From positions 496,001 through 560,000 of the forward strand of contig NZ_JBBLYU010000001.1 of the NCBI RefSeq assembly GCF_037911135.1: DNA of 64,000 nt, read 5' to 3'. The position numbers and the translations under genes are program-made. Positions 24,474-33,082 of the stretch are shown here, one piece after another. The DNA is from Phaeobacter sp. A36a-5a (GTDB lineage Bacteria; Pseudomonadota; Alphaproteobacteria; Rhodobacterales; Rhodobacteraceae). Positions within the stretch are counted from its first letter, which is position 1, and each line of letters opens with the position of its first letter. The notes under the pieces were generated by a model. It saw only the letters and a list, made by a program, of their open reading frames with translations, did no database searches and was not told the origin of the DNA.

Positions 24474-26347
24474 CAGACCCCCCGCCGTTGTTTGCTGCGG
24501 CTGGATTCCCATTCGACATGGGCCTCCTGCACATCGGGATTGTTGGTGATATGCGGCGTGCCGACTTCCCACCAGGCGTGACCTTCCGTCGTCCAGCCCT
24601 CGTAGGCATCGACGTTCATCACGATGACGGTGGTTCGGTCGTTGCCCTGAGCACGCTTGAAGGCCTCTGCCAGCTCGCCCGGATTGGCGACCGTTTCCGC
24701 AATCGCGCCCATAGCGGCTGAATGCGCGGCGAAGTCCACGCCAAAGGCCTCAGGGATGGTCGGGCAATCGGCGAGAAGGTTGTTGAAACTGGTGTTGCCC
24801 GTATTGTTCTGCAGCTTGTTGATGACGGCGAAACCGCCATTGTCGAGCACGAGGATGATCAGTTTCTTTCGGCTCAGTACGCTGGAGTAGATATCAGAGT
24901 TCAGCATCATATATGAGCCATCGCCGACAAAGACGATGGTGTCACGCTCCGGCTCACGCTCGGTTTGGGCGATGCGAGCTCCCCAGGCACCGGAGATTTC
25001 ATAGCCCATGCAGGAAAATCCGAACTCGACATCGACCGTGCCAGGTTCCAGCGTGCGCCAGTTGGCGGTGACCTCGGCGGGTAGGCCGCCCGCCGCTGCC
25101 ACGACGCGGTCGCGCGGGTCGCAGAGCGCGTTCACCACGCCGATGGCCTGGGCATAGGAATTGGGCCGGTTGTCGCCATAGGATATATTGTCAGCCACAT
25201 AGGCGACCCAGCTGCGTCGTTCCTCCTGTGCGCGGGCCACCCAGTCCTGCGGGGCGCTGTAGCCTTGGCAGGCGGAGCCGAGGTCGAGCAGGGCGCGCTG
25301 GCCGTCACCGACAACCGGCAATGCACAGTGCTTGCCTGCATCATGGCGTGCCGCATTGATCGAGATGAACTGGGCATCCTGCGCAAATGCGGTCCAGGAA
25401 CCGGTGGTGAAGTCCTGCAACCTTGTGCCCACTGCGAGGATCACATCCGCCTCTGCCGCGATGGCATTGGCGCTGTCCGACCCGGTCACGCCAATCGGGC
25501 CGATGTTCAGCGGATGGGTGTCGCGCAGGTTGGCGCGGCCTGCGATGGTTTCTACGACGGGGATCTGATGGGCCTCGGCAAAGGCGGTCAGCTCAGCCAC
25601 CGCGCGGCTGTATTGCACGCCACCGCCTGCGATGATCATCGGGCGTTTGGCACCGCGCAGCGCTGCTGCGGCTTCGGCAATCTCGGCGGTGTCCGGTGTG
25701 ACACGGCGAATGCGATGGGTCTTCTTTTCAAAGAAAACCTCCGGGTAATCATAGGTCCAGCCCTGGACGTCCTGTGGCAGGCCGAGGAAGGCCGGGCCAC
25801 AGTCGCCGGGATCCAGCATCGTGGCAATCGCGGCGGGCAGGGACTGGATGATCTGCGCCGGATGGGTGATGCGGTCCCAGTAGCGCGATACGGGCTTGAA
25901 CGCATCATTCACGCCAAAGGTCGGATCGTCGAAGTTCTCCATCTGCTGCAACACCGGATCGGGCAGGCGGGTCAGGAAGGTATCGCCGCAGAGCATCAAC
26001 ATCGGCAGCCGGTTGGCGTGCGCCAGCGCTGCCGAGGTCACCAGATTCGATGTGCCGGGACCGGCACTTGCCGTGCAGAACATAAAGCGTTGGCGCAGCC
26101 ATTGTTTGGCATATCCCGCGGCCGCAAATCCCATGCTCTGTTCATTCTGACCGCGATAGAGCGGCAGCGCCTCGCGCGCTTCATAAAGGGCTTCTCCGAG
26201 GCAGGTTACGTTGCCATGGCCGAAGATCCCGAAGCCGCCGCCGCAGAGGCGCATTTCCTCCCCGTCGATCACAATGAACTGATTGGAGAGCCATCGGATG
26301 ATGGCCTGGGCGGTGGTCAATCTTATCGTTTTCGGCGGCGTCGTCAT
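24473..26347 (-). CDS. iolD: 3D-(3,5/4)-trihydroxycyclohexane-1,2-dione hydrolase (ThDP-dependent)
   Basis: 624 residues from the ATG at 26347 (MTTPPKTIRLTTAQAIIRWLSNQFIVIDGEEMRLCGGGFGIFGHGNV). It shows the ThDP-enzyme order: pyrimidine domain (GNVTCLGEALYEAREALPLYRGQNEQSMGFAAAGYAKQ), central domain (RPMIIAGGGVQYSRA) and pyrophosphate domain (VFVGDGSYMMLNSDIYSSVLSRKKLIILVLDNGG, the GDG-x-N binding motif). IolD opens the ring of the trione to give 5-deoxy-glucuronate. First gene of the minus-strand iol unit. The LacI-type operator at 26422-26439 lies about 75 bases upstream. Confidence 0.95.
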   Translation of the reverse strand: MTTPPKTIRLTTAQAIIRWLSNQFIVIDGEEMRLCGGGFGIFGHGNVTCLGEALYEAREALPLYRGQNEQSMGFAAAGYAKQWLRQRFMFCTASAGPGTSNLVTSAALAHANRLPMLMLCGDTFLTRLPDPVLQQMENFDDPTFGVNDAFKPVSRYWDRITHPAQIIQSLPAAIATMLDPGDCGPAFLGLPQDVQGWTYDYPEVFFEKKTHRIRRVTPDTAEIAEAAAALRGAKRPMIIAGGGVQYSRAVAELTAFAEAHQIPVVETIAGRANLRDTHPLNIGPIGVTGSDSANAIAAEADVILAVGTRLQDFTTGSWTAFAQDAQFISINAARHDAGKHCALPVVGDGQRALLDLGSACQGYSAPQDWVARAQEERRSWVAYVADNISYGDNRPNSYAQAIGVVNALCDPRDRVVAAAGGLPAEVTANWRTLEPGTVDVEFGFSCMGYEISGAWGARIAQTEREPERDTIVFVGDGSYMMLNSDIYSSVLSRKKLIILVLDNGGFAVINKLQNNTGNTSFNNLLADCPTIPEAFGVDFAAHSAAMGAIAETVANPGELAEAFKRAQGNDRTTVIVMNVDAYEGWTTEGHAWWEVGTPHITNNPDVQEAHVEWESSRSKQRRGV

Positions 26348-26421
26348 AGGCAGGGGTCCCTGGGATTGTCGGTGGTCGGGTCGATTTGATCTTGCGAGAT
26401 ATCGAATCCCAAGATACAAGT

Positions 26422-26439
26422 TTTGCAACCGGTTGCAAA
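26422..26439. promoter_or_regulatory. Perfect 18-bp LacI-type operator, inositol regulon (copy 1)
   Basis: TTTGCAACCGGTTGCAAA lies between iolD (minus) and the Gfo/Idh-iolE unit (plus). A CG-centred even palindrome is the typical LacI-family operator form. The identical sequence recurs at 30843-30860 beside the local LacI gene, so the same repressor probably acts on both. Confidence 0.85.
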
Positions 26440-26466
26440 TCGAATTTCATGGATTGGGAGGCCTGA

Positions 26467-27570
26467 ATGACCGAAATCGGTATCGGAATTCTAGGCGGTG
26501 GGTACATGGGCAAGGCTCATGCCGTCGCGATGGCCGCAGTGGGGGCGGTGTTCGATACGTCTTTGCGCCCACGGCTGGAGATGGTCTGTGCCTCCACCCC
26601 CACCAGTGCAGAGCGATATCGGCGGGCCTATGGTTTTCGTCGTGCGACGGATGACTGGCAGGTATTGGTCAATGACCCAAAGGTTGAGGCGATTGTGATT
26701 GCGACCCCGCAGCAGACACATCGTGCGGTGGCAGAGGCGGCCTTTGCGCTGGGTAAACCGGTTTTCTGTGAAAAACCTCTCGGCGCTTCGCTGGCGGACA
26801 GCCGTGCGATGGTCGAGGCGGCCCGGGTTTCGGGCTGTCCCAACATGGTAGGCTTTAATTACATCCGTACACCGGCTAGCCAATTTGCCCGCCAGTTGAT
26901 TGTAGATGGCGTGATCGGCGAGGTCACCTGGTTTCGTGGCGAACATACCGAGGATTTCTATGCCGATCCCCATACCCCGGCGAGCTGGCGGACCAAAGGA
27001 GAGGCGAATGGCACGATGGGGGATCTTGCCCCGCATATGATCAATGCAGCGATAGCGCTGATCGGGCCGATAGCAGAGCTGATTGCTGAGGTTGAGACCG
27101 TCCATAGCGACCGCCCCGGTGGCCTTGTCACCAATGACGATCAGGGCCAGATGATGTGCCGCTTTGCCAGCGGGGCAATGGGGCAGATGTTTTTCAGCCG
27201 GATCGCGACGGGCCGCAAGATGGGCTATGCCTATGAAATTACGGGAACAAAGGGTGCGATCAGGTTTGACCAGGAGGATCAGAACGCACTTTGGCTCTAC
27301 CTCAGCGAGGGCGAGGACGCTACCCGTGGCTTCCGCAAGATCCTGACCGGTCCCGCGCATCCCGACTATCTGCCGTTCTGCCAGGGCCCTGGACATGGCA
27401 CTGGCTATCAGGATCAGATCCTGATCGAGGCGCGCGACTTCCTGCGCGCGATTGAGACACAGACACCGATTTGGCCGACATTCGAGGATGGCGTGGCCGT
27501 AAATCAGGTGATTGCCGCTGCCATGGCGTCGTCCAAGGCCCGGTCGTGGCAAACCGTATCAAAGTTCTAA
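26467..27570 (+). CDS. Gfo/Idh/MocA family oxidoreductase, inositol-type
   Basis: 367 residues. Rossmann motif GILGGGYMGKAHAVAM, the FCEKPLGAS lysine motif, and a C-terminal substrate domain with GTMGDLAPHMINAAIALIGP as the likely catalytic region. It starts a plus-strand unit (26467-29655) that shares the operator region with iolD. It is a paralogue, not a copy, of IolG (20796). By context it probably oxidises or reduces an inositol isomer or inosose (scyllo- or D-chiro-inositol dehydrogenase type). The substrate remains open. 22 bases before iolE. Confidence 0.87.
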   Translation: MTEIGIGILGGGYMGKAHAVAMAAVGAVFDTSLRPRLEMVCASTPTSAERYRRAYGFRRATDDWQVLVNDPKVEAIVIATPQQTHRAVAEAAFALGKPVFCEKPLGASLADSRAMVEAARVSGCPNMVGFNYIRTPASQFARQLIVDGVIGEVTWFRGEHTEDFYADPHTPASWRTKGEANGTMGDLAPHMINAAIALIGPIAELIAEVETVHSDRPGGLVTNDDQGQMMCRFASGAMGQMFFSRIATGRKMGYAYEITGTKGAIRFDQEDQNALWLYLSEGEDATRGFRKILTGPAHPDYLPFCQGPGHGTGYQDQILIEARDFLRAIETQTPIWPTFEDGVAVNQVIAAAMASSKARSWQTVSKF

Positions 27571-27592
27571 GCATCTAAGAAAGCACTGCAAA

Positions 27593-28486
27593 ATGACGAT
27601 CAGAATTGGCAATGCCCCATGCTCCTGGGGGGTGGAATTTGCACAGGATCCCCGCAATCCGGAATGGCGCAGCGTTCTGAAGGACTGCGCCGATGCTGGC
27701 TACAAGGGGATCGAATTAGGACCAGTTGGGTATATGCCTGAGGACCCTGCGATCCTGAGGGACGCGCTCGCCGAGCATGATCTGGAACTGATCGGTGGCG
27801 TCGTCTTCCGTGCCTTCCACGATCCGGCCCAATGGGAGGATGTGCTGGACGGGGCGCACCGCACCTGCAAGGCGTTGAAAGCCCATGGAGCCGAGCATCT
27901 GGTGCTGATCGATTCGATCTCGCCGCGCCGTGCTCCGACTGCTGGCCGCGCTGATGAAGCCGAGCAGATGGATCGCGACGAATGGTCGGCATTCCGTGAC
28001 CGGCTCGCCACCGTCGCGCGGATTGGCACCGAGGACTACGGTCTCACCGTCGGCATCCACGCCCATGCGGCGGGGTTCATGGATTTCGAGCCGGAGCTGG
28101 AGCGGCTGCTGGATGAGGTCGACGACAGGATCCTGAAGATCTGTTTTGACACCGGCCACCATTCCTACGCCGGTTTTGATCCCGTCGCTTTCATGAAACG
28201 GCACATGGATCGTATCAGCTATATGCATTTCAAGGATATCGACCCGAAGGTGAAAGCCGATGTGATCGCCAAGCGGACGAACTTCTATGATGCCTGCGGG
28301 CAGGGGATTTTCTGCAATCTCGGCGAGGGTGATGTGGATTTTCCGGCGGTGAGGCAACTGCTTTTAGACGCTGGATTTTCCGGCTGGTGTACGGTGGAGC
28401 AGGATTGCGATCCAACGCTGGATCCCGACCCGGTGGGGGATGCGCGGGCCAACCGTGAATATCTTGAATCCATTGGTTTCAACTAG
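27593..28486 (+). CDS. iolE: Inosose dehydratase (IolE-type TIM-barrel)
   Basis: 297 residues from the ATG at 27593 (MTIRIGNAPCSWGVEFAQDPRNPEWRSVLKDCADAGYKGIELGPVGYMPED), the conserved IolE start; the longer frame upstream lies inside the previous gene. Xylose-isomerase-like TIM barrel with metal ligands in ICFDTGHHSYAGFDP, SYMHFKDIDP and WCTVEQDCDPT. IolE dehydrates scyllo-inosose to the trione that IolD opens. IolI-type inosose isomerase is the closest alternative, but length and N-terminus favour IolE. 11 bases before the next oxidoreductase gene. Confidence 0.88.
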   Translation: MTIRIGNAPCSWGVEFAQDPRNPEWRSVLKDCADAGYKGIELGPVGYMPEDPAILRDALAEHDLELIGGVVFRAFHDPAQWEDVLDGAHRTCKALKAHGAEHLVLIDSISPRRAPTAGRADEAEQMDRDEWSAFRDRLATVARIGTEDYGLTVGIHAHAAGFMDFEPELERLLDEVDDRILKICFDTGHHSYAGFDPVAFMKRHMDRISYMHFKDIDPKVKADVIAKRTNFYDACGQGIFCNLGEGDVDFPAVRQLLLDAGFSGWCTVEQDCDPTLDPDPVGDARANREYLESIGFN

Positions 28487-28497
28487 GGGGTAACACC

Positions 28498-29655
28498 ATG
28501 GCAAAGCTGAAGTGGGGCATGATCGGCGGTGGTGAAGGCAGCCAGATCGGACCGGCCCATCGTCTGGGAGCAGGGCTTGACGGGGCGTTTGAATTCGCCG
28601 CAGCGGCATTGGATCACCGTCCCGACGAAGGGCGCGCCTACGGTCAGCGGCTGAGGCTGGCCGCAGACCGCGCCTATGGCGACTGGCAGGAGATGCTGGA
28701 GGGGGAACGTCATCGCGACGACCGCGTTGATCTTGTCACCGTTGCCACACCCAATGCCACCCATTTTGAAATCACCAAGAGCTTCCTTGAAGCCGGTTTT
28801 CATGTGCTGTGCGAAAAACCGATGACAATGACCGTGGAGGAAGGCGAGGAAATCGTCAAAATCGCCAAGGCGCAGAGCAAGATCTGCGCGGTGAACTATG
28901 GCTATTCCGGCTATTCGCTGGTCCGCCACATGAAGGCGATGGTGGCGCGTGGTGATCTTGGAAAGATCCGCCTTGTGAAGGCCGAGTTTGCCCATGGGCA
29001 TCATGCTGATGCGGCTGATGCGGACAATCCGCGGGTGCGCTGGCGCTATGATCCGGCTCAGGCCGGGGTTTCTGCGCAGTTTGCCGATTGCGGCATCCAC
29101 GCGCTGCATATGGCCAGTTTTGTGATCGGGCAGGAACTGGAACGCCTTTCTGCGGATACGGTCAGCTGTATTGAGAGCCGGGTTCTGGAAGACGACGCCA
29201 TGGTCAATATGCGCTTTGATGGCGGCACCGTCGGGCGGCTCTGGACCTCGTCTGTGGCAATCGGACGCCAGCATGGGCTGACCTTGCAGGTGTTTGGTGA
29301 AAAGGGCGGTCTGCGCTGGTCGCAGGAGCAGCCGAACCAGCTCTATTGGATGCCGCTGGGCGGCCGCTTGCAGGTAATCGAACGTGGTGAAGCCAACCTC
29401 AGCCCCGAAGCGGATCGCACCAGCCGCGTGACAATCGGCCATGCCGAGGGGATGCCTCTGGCTTTTGCCAATATATACAGCGATTTGGCCGAAGCCATCG
29501 GCGCGCGGAAAGCCGGGCGATCCATGGACCCGGCGGCGGATCTTTATCCACGGGCCGAAGATGGGCTGCGGTCCATGGCGGCTGTTTTTGCCGTCGCCGA
29601 AAGCGGCGCAACAGATGGCGCCTGGGTTGATGCCCGGCCGCCGATGTTTCGCTGA
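28498..29655 (+). CDS. Gfo/Idh/MocA family oxidoreductase, inositol-type
   Basis: 385 residues. Rossmann motif GMIGGGEGSQIGPAHRLGA, lysine motif LCEKPMTMTVEEGEE, catalytic region GVSAQFADCGIHALHMASFVIGQE. The GGGEGSQIG start and the length differ from IolG and resemble a separate subfamily often found beside iolE. Likely an inositol or inosose dehydrogenase for another isomer, by context. Third and last gene of the plus-strand unit, followed at once by a strong terminator (29677-29704). Three such dehydrogenases in one island suggest several inositol isomers are used. Confidence 0.87.
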   Translation: MAKLKWGMIGGGEGSQIGPAHRLGAGLDGAFEFAAAALDHRPDEGRAYGQRLRLAADRAYGDWQEMLEGERHRDDRVDLVTVATPNATHFEITKSFLEAGFHVLCEKPMTMTVEEGEEIVKIAKAQSKICAVNYGYSGYSLVRHMKAMVARGDLGKIRLVKAEFAHGHHADAADADNPRVRWRYDPAQAGVSAQFADCGIHALHMASFVIGQELERLSADTVSCIESRVLEDDAMVNMRFDGGTVGRLWTSSVAIGRQHGLTLQVFGEKGGLRWSQEQPNQLYWMPLGGRLQVIERGEANLSPEADRTSRVTIGHAEGMPLAFANIYSDLAEAIGARKAGRSMDPAADLYPRAEDGLRSMAAVFAVAESGATDGAWVDARPPMFR

Positions 29656-29676
29656 CACCGTGGTCTAAGCAATCGC

Positions 29677-29704
29677 AGGGCACCCGGCAGCGGGTGTCCT
29701 TTTC
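29677..29704 (+). terminator. Rho-independent terminator of the Gfo/Idh-iolE unit
   Basis: Ten-pair stem (AGGGCACCCG at 29677-29686 with CGGGTGTCCT at 29691-29700, one G-U pair), GCAG tetraloop, then a T run on the plus strand. Confidence 0.85.
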
Positions 29705-29719
29705 ATGCCTAGGATCGCT

Positions 29720-30721
29720 TCAGGATGTCAGCTGTCGCAATGTGCCGCGATCCACCACATGGCAAGGAAAGATGCGGGCTTCAGGATAGCGATCCGGCTC
29801 GTCCAGCATGGCAACAACCAGCTCGATTGATGAATTGACGATCTGTTCAATCGGCTGGTGGATGGTGGTCAGGTCTATGTTCTCCCAACGGGCCATTTCC
29901 ATATCGTTGAGACCGATGACCCCGATGTCACCTGGCACCTTTAGCCCCTGTTCGCGGATCGCGCTGAGCGCCCCGATTGACAACACGTCATCCCCACAGA
30001 AATAGGCTTCGGCCGGGTCGTCCTGCAACAGGCGCAGCATTTCCCGGCGACCGGCCTCAAAGGAGTAATCATCCGCAAAACTGTAGGAGAAGACGATATC
30101 CGGATGAGCTTCCATTTCCAGGGTGAATCCCTTCCAGCGATCCTGAGTCGAGGTCGCGCTCTGGGGGCCGCCCATGAAGGCCAGTTTGCCATAGCCGCGA
30201 TCAATCAGCGTTCGCGCCGCCATTCGTCCGCATTCGACGTTGTCGATCCCAACCACATGCACCTGCGGCGTGGAGGAGGAGCGGCCGAAACTGTGAACTA
30301 CAGGCACGCCTGCATCTCGAAAGGCCTTGGCAAACCCAGGCGGCAGGGTCGACGAGGCGACAACAACGCCGTCAACGGAATATTGCCGCAACATACGAAC
30401 CGAGTTCTCGGGGTCGGTTTCGTCAGAGAGGTTGACCAGCAGCGGGCGCAACCCCTTGTCCTGAAGCCGTCGCGTAAACCGGTCGAAGACTTCGAGAAAA
30501 ATCGGGTTGTGAAAGTTGTTGGACACCAGGCCAATCAATTTGGTCCGCCCGGTTGTCAGGGACGAGGCCAGCGCGTTCGGACTATAGCCGAGCTCCTGGG
30601 CGGCTTTCTCAACCTTGCGGCGCATCTTCTCCGATACCGATGCGCCATCGGTGAACGTGCGCGAGACCGCCGAACGCGAGACCTGCGCCCGTTCAGCCAC
30701 ATCTTTTAACGTAACAGCCAT
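29720..30721 (-). CDS. LacI-family regulator of the inositol island
   Basis: 333 residues. N-terminal HTH and hinge (MAVTLKDVAERAQVSRSAVSRTFTDGASVSEKMRRKVEKAAQELGYSPNALASSLTTGRTKLIGLVSNN), then a sugar-binding sensor domain (FLEVFDRFTRRLQDKGLRPLLVN, GVIGLNDMEMARWENIDLTTIHQPIEQI). It is divergent from the inositol ABC importer; the operator palindrome at 30843-30860 and a weaker copy at 30766-30783 lie in the spacer. The identical palindrome before iolD points to this protein as repressor of all inositol genes here, probably released by an inositol or pathway intermediate. This replaces the DeoR- or RpiR-type IolR of other bacteria. Confidence 0.92.
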   Translation of the reverse strand: MAVTLKDVAERAQVSRSAVSRTFTDGASVSEKMRRKVEKAAQELGYSPNALASSLTTGRTKLIGLVSNNFHNPIFLEVFDRFTRRLQDKGLRPLLVNLSDETDPENSVRMLRQYSVDGVVVASSTLPPGFAKAFRDAGVPVVHSFGRSSSTPQVHVVGIDNVECGRMAARTLIDRGYGKLAFMGGPQSATSTQDRWKGFTLEMEAHPDIVFSYSFADDYSFEAGRREMLRLLQDDPAEAYFCGDDVLSIGALSAIREQGLKVPGDIGVIGLNDMEMARWENIDLTTIHQPIEQIVNSSIELVVAMLDEPDRYPEARIFPCHVVDRGTLRQLTS

Positions 30722-30765
30722 TCTTGGTCTTCCCTTTGTCAGGGCCCGGCCGGGCCCATCCGCCT

Positions 30766-30783
30766 GTGCAACCGGCTGCGCAC
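30766..30783. promoter_or_regulatory. Degenerate copy of the inositol LacI operator
   Basis: GTGCAACCGGCTGCGCAC keeps the GCAACCGG core of the perfect site, 45 bases upstream of the LacI start and 77 bases from the perfect site. It could serve autoregulation or DNA looping. Confidence 0.5.
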
Positions 30784-30842
30784 CGGATCAGACTATCTAT
30801 CGCGGATCGAATTCAAGTTCAGCAGAAAAAATGCTGCCACAA

Positions 30843-30860
30843 TTTGCAACCGGTTGCAAA
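30843..30860. promoter_or_regulatory. Perfect 18-bp LacI-type operator, inositol regulon (copy 2)
   Basis: TTTGCAACCGGTTGCAAA, identical to 26422-26439, 86 bases upstream of the ABC importer's binding-protein gene and beside the divergent lacI gene. Confidence 0.85.
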
Positions 30861-30946
30861 AAAAATCGATTCGTGGTTATGCTGATCCCCGACGCGGATG
30901 GGACCGCCCGGACGCGATCGTGACGGTAAAACTTTGGGAGGAAAGA

Positions 30947-31897
30947 ATGACGTCAATTTTCAAGACATTCCTGCTGGCGACAACGGTTGCAGCGGCGCCG
31001 ATGATGCTGGCAACCATCGCCTCGGCAGAAGGCGAAAAATACATCCTTGTCAGCCACGCACCCGATAGCGACAGCTGGTGGAACACCATCAAGAACGGCA
31101 TCGCCCTTGCGGGTGAGCAGATGAATGTGGAGGTGGAATATCGCAACCCGCCGACCGGTGACCTTGCCGATATGGCGCGGATCATCGAACAGGCGGCGGC
31201 TTCCGGGCCCAATGGCATCATCACCACCCTGTCCGATTACGACGTCCTGTCCGGTCCTATCAGAGCAGCTGTCGACAGTGGTGTGGATGTGATCATCATG
31301 AACTCCGGCACCCCAGAACAGGCCCGCGAGGTGGGGGCTCTGATGTATGTTGGTCAGCCAGAATATGACGCCGGTCACGCGGCCGGCCTGCGCGCCAAAT
31401 CCGACGGTGTTGGCAGTTTCCTCTGTGTGAACCATTATATCAGCTCGCCCTCTTCGACAGAGCGCTGCCAGGGGTTTGCAGATGGTCTTGGGATCGAACT
31501 GGGCGACCAGATGATCGACAGCGGTCAGGATCCGGCTGAGATCAAGAACCGGGTTCTTGCCTATCTGAACACCAACCCGGAAACTGACGCGATCCTGACA
31601 TTGGGGCCGACATCGGCTGATCCGACAATGCTGGCACTGGAAGAAAACGGTATGGCCGGTGACATCTATTTCGGCACCTTTGATCTGGGCGAGGAAATCG
31701 TCAAAGGTCTGAAATCCGGTGTTATCAACTGGGGTATTGATCAGCAGCCCTTCCTGCAGGCCTATCTGCCCGTGGTGGTTCTGACCAATTACCACCGCTA
31801 CGGCGTTCTGCCGGGCAACAACATCAACTCTGGCCCTGGTTTTGTCACCAAGGACGGCCTGGAAAAGGTCGAGGAGTTCGCGGGCGAGTACCGCTGA
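30947..31897 (+). CDS. Sugar/inositol ABC transporter substrate-binding protein
   Basis: 316 residues from the ATG at 30947 behind GGGAGGAAAGA. Signal peptide with cleavage after ASA (residue 27). The mature part is a Peripla_BP_4 (RbsB/XylF-like) ribose/inositol-type binding protein (YILVSHAPDSDSWWNTIKNGIALAGEQ, MNSGTPEQAREVGALMYVGQPEYDAGHAAG, DAILTLGPTSADPTMLALEE, GVINWGIDQQPFLQAYLPVV). It works in the periplasm and hands substrate to the permease at 31960. Location and the shared operator make inositol the likely ligand; fructose is the main alternative (FrcB-type systems look similar). Confidence 0.9.
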   Translation: MTSIFKTFLLATTVAAAPMMLATIASAEGEKYILVSHAPDSDSWWNTIKNGIALAGEQMNVEVEYRNPPTGDLADMARIIEQAAASGPNGIITTLSDYDVLSGPIRAAVDSGVDVIIMNSGTPEQAREVGALMYVGQPEYDAGHAAGLRAKSDGVGSFLCVNHYISSPSSTERCQGFADGLGIELGDQMIDSGQDPAEIKNRVLAYLNTNPETDAILTLGPTSADPTMLALEENGMAGDIYFGTFDLGEEIVKGLKSGVINWGIDQQPFLQAYLPVVVLTNYHRYGVLPGNNINSGPGFVTKDGLEKVEEFAGEYR

Positions 31898-31914
31898 CAA
31901 TCTCCCCCAGGTGC

Positions 31915-31947
31915 GGGCGGCCGAAGCAATTTGGCCGCCCTTTTTTT
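31915..31947 (+). terminator. Intrinsic terminator inside the inositol ABC operon
   Basis: GGGCGGCC (31915-31922) pairs with GGCCGCCC (31933-31940) and a run of seven T follows. It sits between the binding-protein and permease genes, so it probably acts partially, giving more binding protein than membrane parts. Confidence 0.85.
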
Positions 31948-31959
31948 AGAGAGAGTACA

Positions 31960-33081
31960 ATGTCTGACGCACATACCCAATTTGCGGAGGACGAACGGAT
32001 CAAGAGCCGTTCGAAGTTCCGCGAAGCCATGATCCGTCCAGAACTCGGCGGCATTATCGGCACCATCGCCGTCTTTACGATGTTTATTATTTTTGCCGGT
32101 GACAGCGGCATGTTCAACAGTCAGGGCGTGCTGAACTGGAGCCAGATCTCTGCCCAATTCATGATCATTGCGGTTGGTGCCTGCCTGCTGATGATCGCAG
32201 GCGAGTTTGACCTGTCTGTCGGCTCCATGATCGGTTTTACCGGCATGTTGATCGCAATCTTCAGCGTGACGCTGGGTTGGCCGGTCTGGCTTGCGATCCT
32301 GGTGACTTTTGTGCTGGCGATGGCGATCGGGGCATTGAACGGCTTTATCGTAGTGCGGACGGGGTTGCCCAGTTTCATCGTCACGCTGGCGTTTCTGTTC
32401 ATTCTGCGTGGGTTTGCGATCTACCTGCCGCAAACCATTGAACGCAAAACCATTATCGGTGGCGTGGCAGACGCAGCTGAGGGTGATTGGCTGGCCGCTC
32501 TGTTTGGTGGCAAGATCCTGACGGGATTGTTCCAGTGGCTGGGTGACAATGGTTGGATCGCCGTTTTTGAACGCGGCACCCGCAAGGGACAGCCGGTGGT
32601 CGACGGGCTGCCGATGTTGATCGTCTGGGCCATTCTGCTGGTTATCGTCGGACATATCATCCTGACCAAGACACGGTTCGGGAACTGGATTTTCGCGGCC
32701 GGCGGCGATGCCGAGGCCGCGCGCAATTCCGGCGTGCCAGTGAACCGCGTGAAGATCCTGATGTTCATGTTCACCGCCTTCTGCGCGACGGTCTTTGCGA
32801 CCTGTCAGGTTATGGAATTTGGTGGCGCGGGATCGGACCGGGGCCTGCTGAAAGAGTTCGAAGCGATTATTGCGGTGGTGATTGGCGGTGCCCTTCTGAC
32901 TGGCGGTTACGGGTCTGTGCTTGGCGCCGCCCTGGGTGCGCTGATCTTTGGCGTCGTGCAGCAGGGGCTGTTCTTTGCTGGCGTCGAAAGTTCGCTGTTC
33001 CGCGTTTTCCTGGGGCTGATCCTGCTGTTTGCCGTGATCCTCAACACCTACATTCGTCGCGTCATCACGGGGGAGCGCTGA
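31960..33081 (+). CDS. Sugar/inositol ABC transporter permease (CUT2 type)
   Basis: 373 residues, BPD_transp_2 (RbsC/FrcC-like) family with about ten membrane segments (for example [82 protein letters not shown]). The GEFDLSVGS and [10 protein letters not shown] motifs are standard for CUT2 permeases. A soluble insert of about 50 residues (about 160-210) is larger than in RbsC. It forms the inner-membrane channel with the ATPase that starts one base after its stop. Confidence 0.92.
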   Translation: MSDAHTQFAEDERIKSRSKFREAMIRPELGGIIGTIAVFTMFIIFAGDSGMFNSQGVLNWSQISAQFMIIAVGACLLMIAGEFDLSVGSMIGFTGMLIAIFSVTLGWPVWLAILVTFVLAMAIGALNGFIVVRTGLPSFIVTLAFLFILRGFAIYLPQTIERKTIIGGVADAAEGDWLAALFGGKILTGLFQWLGDNGWIAVFERGTRKGQPVVDGLPMLIVWAILLVIVGHIILTKTRFGNWIFAAGGDAEAARNSGVPVNRVKILMFMFTAFCATVFATCQVMEFGGAGSDRGLLKEFEAIIAVVIGGALLTGGYGSVLGAALGALIFGVVQQGLFFAGVESSLFRVFLGLILLFAVILNTYIRRVITGER

Positions 33082-33082
33082 T

